From NCBI GenBank assembly GCA_024643725.1, contig JAHEMJ010000014.1, forward strand, positions 480,592-544,591: 64,000 nt of DNA, in the 5' to 3' direction. This DNA is from Crocinitomicaceae bacterium (GTDB lineage Bacteria; Bacteroidota; Bacteroidia; Flavobacteriales_D; Crocinitomicaceae). Shown piece after piece: positions 44,253 through 51,582 of this stretch (its first letter is position 1; each line of letters starts with the position of its first letter). Below the pieces are notes generated by a model that was not told where the DNA came from, made no database searches, and saw nothing but the letters and a program-made list of their open reading frames with translations. Made by a program: the position numbers and the translations under genes.

Positions 44253-45392
44253 ATGAATTTCTCTCAAAATGAAAACCAAGCAATGATCGCCCAAATGGTG
44301 CGTGACTTTGCTGAAAAGGAAATCAAACCTTATTACAAACAATGGGATGCGGATGAGCATTTTCCCGTAGAGACCATGAAGAAAATGGGCGAACTCGGTC
44401 TTCTCGGTATTTTTATTCCAGAAGAATATGGAGGTTCAGGCTTTTCATATTTCGAATATGCGACGGCTTTAATGGAATTGGGCAAAGTGTGTGGAGGCAT
44501 AGGATTAAGTGTGGCAGCGCACAATTCCCTTTGTACTGGACACATTTACTACCATGGAAGTGAAGAACAAAAAAAGAAATACTTGCCGAAACTCGCTTCA
44601 GGGGAGTTCATTGGTGCCTGGGGATTAACAGAGGCGAATACGGGATCCGATGCCATGCGCATGCAAACGACTGCGGTAAAAGATGGCAATGATTGGATTA
44701 TCAATGGCGCTAAAAATTGGATCACGCATGGCCTTAGTGGTGATGTAGCGGTAATCTTGGTAAGAACAGGAGAGTTGTTGGACTCAAATGGAATTACAGC
44801 TTTCATCATTGAAAAAGGAATGCCTGGATTCTCGGCAGTTAAAATCAAAGATAAATTAGGGGTTCGCGCAAGTGAGACTGCAGAACTTATTTTTGACAAT
44901 GTCCGCGTTCCACAAGAAAATGTGATTGGTAACATCGGTGAAGGATTCAAACAAGCGATGCAAATTTTAGATGGTGGACGCGTTTCCATTGCATCTTTGA
45001 GCTGCGGAATCGCTCGTGGAGCATTTGAAGCATCTGTGAAATACGCAAAAGAGCGCGAGCAATTCGGACATCCTATTGCTCAATTTCAGGCGATTGCTTT
45101 TAAATTGGCAGATATGAAAACGCAAGTGGAGGCAGCTGAATTGTTGACCTTTCAAGCAGCATATCGCAAAAACAATAAGCTTGGCATGACCAAAGAAGGC
45201 GCTTTCGCAAAGTATTTTGCCTCTGAGGTTTCCGTGAAATGTGGTAACGAAGCTGTGCAAATTATGGGCGGTTATGGATACACAAAAGAGTATCCTGCTG
45301 AGAAGTTTCTTCGCGATGCAAAATTGATGACGATTGGCGAAGGAACCTCGGAAATTCAGAAATTGGTAATTTCTCGAGAAATTTTAAAATAA
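44253..45392 (+). CDS. acyl-CoA dehydrogenase
   Basis: A 379-residue FAD enzyme that introduces the alpha,beta double bond of acyl-CoA in the cytoplasm. The WGLTEANTGSDA FAD-binding stretch and QIMGGYGYTKEYPAEKFLRD are conserved, and the likely catalytic base is Glu363 in IGEGTSEIQ, in the position used by short- and medium-chain enzymes. The chain-length preference (butyryl-CoA-like by general similarity) is uncertain. No electron-transfer flavoprotein genes are adjacent. Confidence 0.92.
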   Translation: MNFSQNENQAMIAQMVRDFAEKEIKPYYKQWDADEHFPVETMKKMGELGLLGIFIPEEYGGSGFSYFEYATALMELGKVCGGIGLSVAAHNSLCTGHIYYHGSEEQKKKYLPKLASGEFIGAWGLTEANTGSDAMRMQTTAVKDGNDWIINGAKNWITHGLSGDVAVILVRTGELLDSNGITAFIIEKGMPGFSAVKIKDKLGVRASETAELIFDNVRVPQENVIGNIGEGFKQAMQILDGGRVSIASLSCGIARGAFEASVKYAKEREQFGHPIAQFQAIAFKLADMKTQVEAAELLTFQAAYRKNNKLGMTKEGAFAKYFASEVSVKCGNEAVQIMGGYGYTKEYPAEKFLRDAKLMTIGEGTSEIQKLVISREILK

Positions 45393-45395
45393 ATT

Positions 45396-45426
45396 TTTGT
45401 CAATTAGGATTAATGTCCTATCTTTG
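45396..45426 (+). promoter_or_regulatory. consensus promoter of rpsU (TTTG-N19-TATCTTTG)
   Basis: TTTG at 45396-45399, a spacer of exactly 19 nt, and TATCTTTG at 45419-45426: a complete match to the Bacteroidota housekeeping promoter. The predicted leader is ~25 nt and contains no Shine-Dalgarno-like sequence. Confidence 0.85.
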
Positions 45427-45457
45427 CCACCCTAAGTTTAAATGTAAATTATAGCAT

Positions 45458-45649
45458 ATGTTGATCATTCCAATTAAAGAAGGCGAAAACATTGAAAGAG
45501 CATTGAAGAAGTACAAGAAAAAGTACGAGAAAACAAATGTGATGAAACAATTGCGTGGACGTAAAGAGTTTATTAAACCATCTGTGTCTCGTCGCCAGGA
45601 AATCATCCGTGCTGCTTACAAACAAAGAATGCAGTCAGCTGAACTGTAA
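45458..45649 (+). CDS. rpsU: 30S ribosomal protein bS21
   Basis: A 63-residue basic protein with the bS21 sequence (MLIIPIKEGENIERALKKYKKKYEK would be its opening; only the motif ENIERALKKYKKK is needed to recognise it). In Flavobacterium johnsoniae bS21 helps bury the 16S anti-Shine-Dalgarno on the 30S platform, and its own mRNA is known as an exception that carries an SD and is autoregulated. Here the predicted leader shows no SD. A terminator hairpin follows the stop, abutting xerC; rpsU-xerC order is shared with other Flavobacteriales. Confidence 0.96.
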   Translation: MLIIPIKEGENIERALKKYKKKYEKTNVMKQLRGRKEFIKPSVSRRQEIIRAAYKQRMQSAEL

Positions 45650-45671
45650 CCTTATGTTCAAGATATTCGTT

Positions 45672-45697
45672 AAAAAGGAGCAATAGCTCCTTTTTTT
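45672..45697 (+). terminator. intrinsic terminator of rpsU, ending at the xerC start codon
   Basis: AAAAAGGAGC (45672-45681) pairs with GCTCCTTTTT (45686-45695) around an AATA loop. The T-tract of seven runs directly into the xerC ATG at 45698, so xerC expression from rpsU must read through it. Confidence 0.88.
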
Positions 45698-46579
45698 ATG
45701 CTCCAAAGTTTCCTTCAGTATTTAACCTTTGAAAAAAGATACTCGCCTCATACGATAGGAGCGTATGAACACGACATCCATCAATTTCTCGCCTTTGCAG
45801 AATTAAAATCATTTTCAGATTTGGAGGAAGTGAATGCATTTGTCATTCGTGGATGGATTGTTCAACTGATCGATGATGGAATCAGTAACCGTAGTGTTAA
45901 TCGCAAATTGGCTTCCCTTCGAACCTATTTTAAATGGCTGCGAAAAGAAGGGAAGATTAGCGGTAATCCAATGGCGAAAATTCAAGGACCGAAAAACGAA
46001 AAACGTTTGCCGGTTTTTGTGAAGGAGTCGGAGTTAGCTACAACGAAAACAAGCCAACTTTTTTCGAGTGATTTTAACGGTGTGCGCGATGAACTCATGT
46101 TTGAGCTTTTCTATCAAACTGGAATTCGCTTGAGCGAACTGATCGGACTGAAAGATGGAGATGTGAGTGAGCAACACATCAAAGTGCTCGGAAAACGCAG
46201 CAAAGAGCGCTTAATCCCCATTTCAAGTGAGCTATCCCAAACAATTCAGCTATTTCGTAGTATGAAGCGCAAAATGCAGATTGAGTCTTTGAAATTGTTT
46301 ACGCGCGAAAATGGAAAGGACCTTTATCCAACCTTGGTTTATCGCAAAATCAATGCAATTCTTGGAACCTTGACAAGTGCGGATAAGAAAAGCCCACATA
46401 TCTTACGTCATACCTTTGCCACACATTTGTTGAATCGAGGAACCGGTTTAGAAACACTGAAAGACCTGCTTGGCCACGCAAATTTATCCGCAACACAGGT
46501 ATACACCCATAATTCTTTTGCGCAATTGACTGCGGTTTACGCACAGGCGCATCCGCGAGGAATGGAGAAATCTAAATAG
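45698..46579 (+). CDS. xerC: tyrosine recombinase XerC/XerD
   Basis: A 293-residue site-specific recombinase for chromosome-dimer resolution at dif. The N-terminal SAM-like core-binding domain (1-95) and the catalytic domain carry all six residues: Arg144, Lys166, His234, Arg237, His260 and the nucleophile Tyr269. Location beside rpsU and no attachment-site or phage genes indicate the cellular Xer protein and not an integrase; whether XerC or XerD cannot be told. No promoter is visible in the 48 nt after rpsU other than the terminator. Confidence 0.9.
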   Translation: MLQSFLQYLTFEKRYSPHTIGAYEHDIHQFLAFAELKSFSDLEEVNAFVIRGWIVQLIDDGISNRSVNRKLASLRTYFKWLRKEGKISGNPMAKIQGPKNEKRLPVFVKESELATTKTSQLFSSDFNGVRDELMFELFYQTGIRLSELIGLKDGDVSEQHIKVLGKRSKERLIPISSELSQTIQLFRSMKRKMQIESLKLFTRENGKDLYPTLVYRKINAILGTLTSADKKSPHILRHTFATHLLNRGTGLETLKDLLGHANLSATQVYTHNSFAQLTAVYAQAHPRGMEKSK

Positions 46580-46605
46580 TTGTAGAGTCACTCTCTGAAA
46601 TTCCA

Positions 46606-46613
46606 TATCTTTG
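46606..46613 (+). promoter_or_regulatory. -7 promoter box of the PfkB kinase gene
   Basis: TATCTTTG, ending 17 nt before the ATG at 46631. The nearest upstream TTG is 23 nt away, longer than ideal. Confidence 0.6.
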
Positions 46614-46630
46614 CAGTCCAATTTTATTGT

Positions 46631-47563
46631 ATGAAGTTAGTATCTGTAGGAAGTGTAGCATTTGACGCTATTGAAACACCGTTTGGAAAAACGGATAAAA
46701 TCGTAGGTGGAGCGGGAACCTTTATCGCCTTGGCCTCTTCGTTTTTCGCAAAGGAGCAAGGATTAATCTCCGTAGTTGGGGAGGATTTTCCAACAGAAAC
46801 CTTAGATTACTTAAAATCGCGCGGTGTCAACATCGACGGAGTTCAAATCAAACAAGGGGAGAAAACCTTCTTTTGGTCGGGTAAATACCACAATGACATG
46901 AACTCTCGCGATACGTTGGTAACAGAATTAAATGTGCTTGGAACTTTTGACCCGATCCTTCCATCTTCGTGTCAGGAGGCAGATTACTTAATGCTAGGTA
47001 ATTTAAGTCCACAAGTTCAGTTAACGGTGATCGAGCGTTTGGCAAAACGTCCAAAACTCATCGCGATGGATACCATGAATTTCTGGATGGATATTGCATT
47101 AGATGATTTGAAAAAAACAATGGCCGAAATTGATGTGTTGATTATCAATGACGAAGAAGCACGCCAATTATCCAAAGAATATTCCTTGGTTCGCGCAGCA
47201 AAAGTGATTCGCGCTATGGGACCGAAAATTTTAATTATTAAAAAAGGCGAACACGGTGCCTTATTGTTCCACGGAGAAAATGTCTTCTTTGCTCCGGCAT
47301 TACCGTTAGAAGAAGTATTCGATCCAACTGGTGCTGGGGATACGTTCGCAGGGGGATTCATGGGATACCTAGCGGCGACCAATGATGACTCTTTTGAGAA
47401 CATGAAACGCGCGATTATCGCAGGTTCTGCATTGGCATCTTTTTGCGTGGAGAAATTTGGAACACAACGATTGACAGAAATAACAATGGATGATATAAAT
47501 GCACGAATTCAACAATTTGTGGCATTGTCTAACTTTGAAATGAACCTACATGGAACTCACTAA
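46631..47563 (+). CDS. PfkB family carbohydrate/nucleoside kinase
   Basis: A 310-residue ribokinase-fold enzyme. The VGGAGTFIALASSFF N-terminal substrate region, the FWSGKYHNDMNSRDT lid-type stretch, and the catalytic DPTGAGDTFAGGF with Asp237 as base are present. The sugar or nucleoside phosphorylated is not known; related Bacteroidota proteins are only labelled PfkB family. Its last 14 nt overlap the DUF349 gene. Confidence 0.88.
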   Translation: MKLVSVGSVAFDAIETPFGKTDKIVGGAGTFIALASSFFAKEQGLISVVGEDFPTETLDYLKSRGVNIDGVQIKQGEKTFFWSGKYHNDMNSRDTLVTELNVLGTFDPILPSSCQEADYLMLGNLSPQVQLTVIERLAKRPKLIAMDTMNFWMDIALDDLKKTMAEIDVLIINDEEARQLSKEYSLVRAAKVIRAMGPKILIIKKGEHGALLFHGENVFFAPALPLEEVFDPTGAGDTFAGGFMGYLAATNDDSFENMKRAIIAGSALASFCVEKFGTQRLTEITMDDINARIQQFVALSNFEMNLHGTH

Positions 47564-49259
47564 CTTTCAAGAAAAAATACAAGCGCTAGAAGCAGCGGAA
47601 GATTTAATCGGATTGGGTCGCGACGCATCTGAACTGCGTCAGGAATTTGAGGATTTTATGATTGAAGCGGAACGCGTTGAACAAGTAAAACGCTTAGAAG
47701 CAGCTGATCAGGGATTAAGTTATGAAGAAGTGGATTATCGTCCTTTGAAAGAAGCTTTTTTCGAAGTTTTCAAGTCTTTTCAAGAAAAGAGAAAAAAACA
47801 AGTCGAGTTAAAAACGGCGCTTGAGAATGAAAATTTAAAGCAAAAAAAGGCCTTAATTGAGCGTTTGAAAGATGTGATTGAGAACGAAGAAAAAATCGGA
47901 ACTGCTTTCACTGCTTACAAAGAGATTCATGAAAATTGGAAAAAAGTAGGGGACATCCCTCGAGATAAACGCGAAGCAATCCAAAAAGAGTATTCTCGTT
48001 TATTGGAAATTTTCTTTTACAACATTAAAATTTACAAAGAGTTAAAGGACCATGATTACAAACGTAATCAGCAATTGAAGGAAGCCTTAATTTTTAAGTT
48101 AAAACAATTGCGTACGGCAAATCTTCCTGTCCGAGAAGCGGAAGCAAATTTACGTGCACTTCAGGATGAATGGGAAGAAATAGGTCCTGTTCAAAACGAA
48201 GAATGGGAGTCCTTGAAAAATGCCTATTGGGAAACGGTTCGTGGTGTTTATGAAAAATTCAATGAACATTATGAGCAACAACGTGTGGTGTTAAAAGAAA
48301 ACATTGACGCTAAGAAAGCACTCATTCAGCAATTGGCAGAGATCACAAAGGACATCGAAGCAATTCAAACTGCAAAGGATTGGGACGCCAAAACTAAAGA
48401 GGTTCTTGCCTTTCAAGAGGCTTGGAAAAAAATTGGCTTTGGTTCTAGAAAAGAAAACGAACAAGTATATCAAGAGTTTAGAAAACACTGCGATTTATTT
48501 TTTCAAGCCAAAAAGGATTTTTCGAAGGAAATTGAAAGTAAATTCAAGGATGTAGCCGATAAAAAACGCACATTAATTGAAGAAGCGAAAGCACTTAGTC
48601 AATCCCAAGATTGGAAAAACACCTCAGAAAAACTTATTCGTTTGCAAAAACAATGGAAAGAATCTGGGAATGCCGGACATCGTTTTGAAAATAAATTGTG
48701 GACAGAATTTCGCGGTGCTTGCAACGTGTTTTTTGAAGCGAAGGAAGCACATTTTAAGGTTCAGGATGATGCGAATGCAGCAAATTTAACAGCGAAAAAT
48801 GACTTGATTGCTGAACTGCAAGCATGGGAATTGCCAGCTGATAAAAACGAATCTCTTCAAACCTTACGCGCTTTCCAAGATCGTTTTAATGCAATGGGAC
48901 AAGTTCCGATAAAAAACAAAAATGCCGTATATCAAGCATTTAAAAAAGCAATCGATGAGAAATATGCAGCCTTAAAGTTGGAGGGGCAAGAGAAAGAAAG
49001 CATTTTGTTCAAAGCTAAAATCGATAATTTAGAATCGAGTCCAGATCGTGCAAAATTATTGCAGTACGAGAAGAACGATATACGCAAACAAATCGATGGA
49101 TTAAACAAGGAAATTATGCTCTTGGAGAATAACCTTGGTTTCTTTGCGAAGTCAAAAGGTGCAGATGCCCTTCGCGCAGATGTTGAGAAAAAAGTGAAGC
49201 AAGCTCAAGAGCGCATTCAAGGACTAAAAATGAAACTGAAACTGATTCCGAATGAATAG
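47550..49259 (+). CDS. DUF349 repeat protein
   Basis: A 569-residue charged, fully helical cytoplasmic protein with about five DUF349 repeats of ~75 residues, each centred on a W-xx-(I/V/S)-G turn: NWKKVGDIPRDK, EWEEIGPVQNEEW, AWKKIGFGSRKEN, QWKESGNAGHRFE and RFNAMGQVPIKNK. A coiled coil near residues 500-560 closes it. The family is widespread in Bacteroidota with no known function. It overlaps the PfkB gene by 14 nt and the next membrane-protein gene by 8 nt, so the three are co-transcribed. Confidence 0.85.
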   Translation: MELTNFQEKIQALEAAEDLIGLGRDASELRQEFEDFMIEAERVEQVKRLEAADQGLSYEEVDYRPLKEAFFEVFKSFQEKRKKQVELKTALENENLKQKKALIERLKDVIENEEKIGTAFTAYKEIHENWKKVGDIPRDKREAIQKEYSRLLEIFFYNIKIYKELKDHDYKRNQQLKEALIFKLKQLRTANLPVREAEANLRALQDEWEEIGPVQNEEWESLKNAYWETVRGVYEKFNEHYEQQRVVLKENIDAKKALIQQLAEITKDIEAIQTAKDWDAKTKEVLAFQEAWKKIGFGSRKENEQVYQEFRKHCDLFFQAKKDFSKEIESKFKDVADKKRTLIEEAKALSQSQDWKNTSEKLIRLQKQWKESGNAGHRFENKLWTEFRGACNVFFEAKEAHFKVQDDANAANLTAKNDLIAELQAWELPADKNESLQTLRAFQDRFNAMGQVPIKNKNAVYQAFKKAIDEKYAALKLEGQEKESILFKAKIDNLESSPDRAKLLQYEKNDIRKQIDGLNKEIMLLENNLGFFAKSKGADALRADVEKKVKQAQERIQGLKMKLKLIPNE

Positions 49260-49920
49260 TTTTATCAATGTTCTTCTCCTGGTTGTGACATTTCCAACCA
49301 TGTTATTATCCGTCTTTGTTGGCTTTGACTTACCAGTTGATTTCTTAAATACTACGGGCGGAAAATTGCTCTATCGATTTGAGATATTTTTATTGCTTGG
49401 ATTGGTATACGCGATAATCAGTTTGCGCCGTTCAGTTCGTCGATGGATGGGTGTACGAATGACTTCTCAAATCAACAAATTTGCCTGGAATGGAGAAATT
49501 AGTAAGGAGCGAAAACAACGTGTGATTTTATATACTTGCCTTGAAGCTAGCCTCCTTTTTTTCTTGGCTCTTTCTTTCTATTTTGTGACGAATCAAGCTT
49601 TCTTTATTAGTCTTGTTTTGATGTTTTTCTCCCTTGAATCCATTGTATTTTTACTGGTAAATGCGAAGCGAAAATTTCGAGTGGGCATTACCTCAAAGGC
49701 AGTGCTGGTTAGTGATCGAGAAGTGATTTTGATTTACCTCGCAGGACTGCGTAAAGTGAGTGTGAGTCAACAAACCATTTATTTTGATTACATCGAAGAA
49801 TTACAACTATCATTCCCAATAGATTGCATTGAAGAGGGGAGTCGACCAGAGTTCTTTCAAACGCTTGAAGCGCAGTTAGATCCGAACCGCGTACTCTTTC
49901 AAAACACAAATCCCAAGTAA
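49252..49920 (+). CDS. membrane protein of unknown function
   Basis: A 222-residue protein with about four hydrophobic helices (INVLLLVVTFPTMLLSVFVG at the start, FEIFLLLGLVYAIIS, then ASLLFFLALSFYFV and SLVLMFFSLESIVFLLV) and a soluble C-terminal domain of ~90 residues with strands around VGITSKAVLVSDREVILIYL, somewhat like a PH/YcxB-type domain. I do not recognise the family. It overlaps the DUF349 gene by 8 nt. Confidence 0.75.
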   Translation: MNSFINVLLLVVTFPTMLLSVFVGFDLPVDFLNTTGGKLLYRFEIFLLLGLVYAIISLRRSVRRWMGVRMTSQINKFAWNGEISKERKQRVILYTCLEASLLFFLALSFYFVTNQAFFISLVLMFFSLESIVFLLVNAKRKFRVGITSKAVLVSDREVILIYLAGLRKVSVSQQTIYFDYIEELQLSFPIDCIEEGSRPEFFQTLEAQLDPNRVLFQNTNPK

Positions 49921-49957
49921 AATAATTGTAATTTCGAATGATAAATCACGAAATCAA

Positions 49958-50941
49958 TTGAAAATACTTGTCGTTCGTTTCAGCTCCATTGGTGATATCG
50001 TTCTAACCTTTCCAGTGTTAGAAGCGATTAAACAAAAACAGCCCAATGCGGAGATCCATTATGCAACGAAAAAATCGTTTGCAGAACTGCTAGAAGCTAC
50101 ACCTTTTATTGATCGCGTTCATTTGCTTTCTGATTCTTTTTCGGATTTTAAACAAAACATCGTACAAGAGAAGTTTGATGCCGTAATTGACCTTCATAAC
50201 AACCTGCGATCTAAACGATTAACCTTCGGGATGAAAGGTAAAGTCGTGCGATTTGAAAAGTTAAATTGGAGAAAATGGATCCTTACTTCCTTTCAATGGA
50301 ATCTCCTTCCAAATGTCCATATCGTCGATCGCTATTTAGCCACATTGAAAGCGTTAAATCTTGATTGTCCTGTCCAGTTAAGGAACCAATTTTTGATTCC
50401 AGAGGGTAGCCAAGTGGATCTTTCAAAACACTACCCAGTCTTAGGCCAAAACTTTGTAGCAATTGCCATTGGCGCACAGTTTAAGACCAAGCAAGTACCC
50501 AAAGAAAAATGGGTGGAAATCCTTCAGAATATCGATAAACCAGTGGTGATCGTAGGTGGGAAAATGGACACGGAGATGGCTGAATTTATCGTTAATGCAC
50601 TCCCTCAAAAAACCATTCTAAATGCTTGTGGAACATGGCGTATTTTGGAGTCAGCAAGCATCGTTTCCCAAGCGAAAAGTGTGCTCAGTAACGATACTGG
50701 AATGATGCATATTGCAGCATGTTTCAACGTTCAAATCATCTCCATTTGGGGAAATACGGTTCCTGAATTTGGGATGAGTCCTTACAGACCAAATGGGGCA
50801 AAAGATGACCGGATATTTCAAGTGGATGGATTAGCTTGCCGTCCTTGTTCTAAAATTGGTTTTGAATCATGCCCTAAGAAACATTTTCATTGCATGCAAC
50901 AACAAAATGCCAATGAAATTGCGGCAAGCGTCATGGATTAA
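49958..50941 (+). CDS. family 9 glycosyltransferase (heptosyltransferase-like)
   Basis: A 327-residue soluble GT9 enzyme, related to WaaF/WaaC that add heptose to LPS core from ADP-heptose. The start is the TTG at 49958, because the product then begins MKILVVRFSSIGDIVLTFPV, the exact family N-terminus, and no in-frame ATG exists upstream nearby. C-terminal SVLSNDTGMMHIAACFNVQI is the donor-binding motif. TAATTTCG, one base off the -7 consensus, lies ~23 nt upstream. The donor sugar is inferred only. It ends flush with the convergent thioesterase gene. Confidence 0.9.
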   Translation: MKILVVRFSSIGDIVLTFPVLEAIKQKQPNAEIHYATKKSFAELLEATPFIDRVHLLSDSFSDFKQNIVQEKFDAVIDLHNNLRSKRLTFGMKGKVVRFEKLNWRKWILTSFQWNLLPNVHIVDRYLATLKALNLDCPVQLRNQFLIPEGSQVDLSKHYPVLGQNFVAIAIGAQFKTKQVPKEKWVEILQNIDKPVVIVGGKMDTEMAEFIVNALPQKTILNACGTWRILESASIVSQAKSVLSNDTGMMHIAACFNVQIISIWGNTVPEFGMSPYRPNGAKDDRIFQVDGLACRPCSKIGFESCPKKHFHCMQQQNANEIAASVMD

Positions 50942-51457
50942 TTAGTCTTCTAAGAAAAGTTTCTTCAATTCAGTCGCTTCCGAAGCCTTCATTTTACCCG
51001 CCAAGATTAAACTCAATTGTTTACGACGTAAAGCGCCTTCATATCGTGCAATTTCCTCTGCTGTTTCGGGAATAAGTTCAGGTACTTGAATGGGTCCACC
51101 GTTTTGATCTACAGCGACAAAAGTATAAATGGCTTCGTTGCATTTTTCACGCGCTCCGGTTAAATGATCTTCCACAAAAACGTCGACGAAAATTTCCATG
51201 GATGAACTAAAAGCACGCGAAACTTTTGCTTCCAACGTGACAATAGATGCGTGATTGATTGGCTTCTGAAAAGATACGTTGTTTACGGATGCTGTTACAA
51301 CCACTCGTTTGCAATGTCTGTGAGCCGCAACACTCGCTATGACATCCATCCAAGCTAAAAGTTGTCCACCAAAAAGATTACCTAAAGTATTTGTGTCATT
51401 GGGCAAAACAACTTTCGTCGAAATCGATAGTGTTTCAATTGCTTTCACTGCTTTCAT
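50942..51457 (-). CDS. acyl-CoA thioesterase (hotdog fold, YciA/BACH type)
   Basis: A 171-residue single-hotdog thioesterase. VLPNDTNTLGNLFGGQLLAWMD has the conserved Asn/Asp-GG-helix active-site arrangement of the acyl-CoA hydrolase (YciA/ACOT) family, followed by VTASVNNVSFQKPI. Members hydrolyse acyl-CoA in the cytoplasm to free CoA. The C-terminal ~35 residues (PETAEEIARYEGALRRKQL) form a helical tail. It is a single-gene unit. Confidence 0.92.
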   Translation of the reverse strand: MKAVKAIETLSISTKVVLPNDTNTLGNLFGGQLLAWMDVIASVAAHRHCKRVVVTASVNNVSFQKPINHASIVTLEAKVSRAFSSSMEIFVDVFVEDHLTGAREKCNEAIYTFVAVDQNGGPIQVPELIPETAEEIARYEGALRRKQLSLILAGKMKASEATELKKLFLED

Positions 51458-51461
51458 AAGA

Positions 51462-51469
51462 CAAAATTA
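51462..51469 (-). promoter_or_regulatory. -7 promoter box 4 nt before the thioesterase gene
   Basis: Minus-strand TAATTTTG followed by TCTT and the ATG at 51457. Another predicted leaderless start. Confidence 0.6.
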
Positions 51470-51582
51470 GTGATTTAATGCATCGGTGGATTCAAATTCA
51501 AATTAACATGAAGGGAATTGAAAAAATAAATATTTATTCCTTAATTTTATGGTCAACTATTTTGCTAGAAAACAAAACTCCT

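Noticed and set aside
45698..46579. Tyrosine recombinase as a sign of a prophage or integrative element
   Set aside because: It sits beside rpsU as in other Flavobacteriales, there are no phage genes, tRNA target or direct repeats, and all neighbours are core genes.
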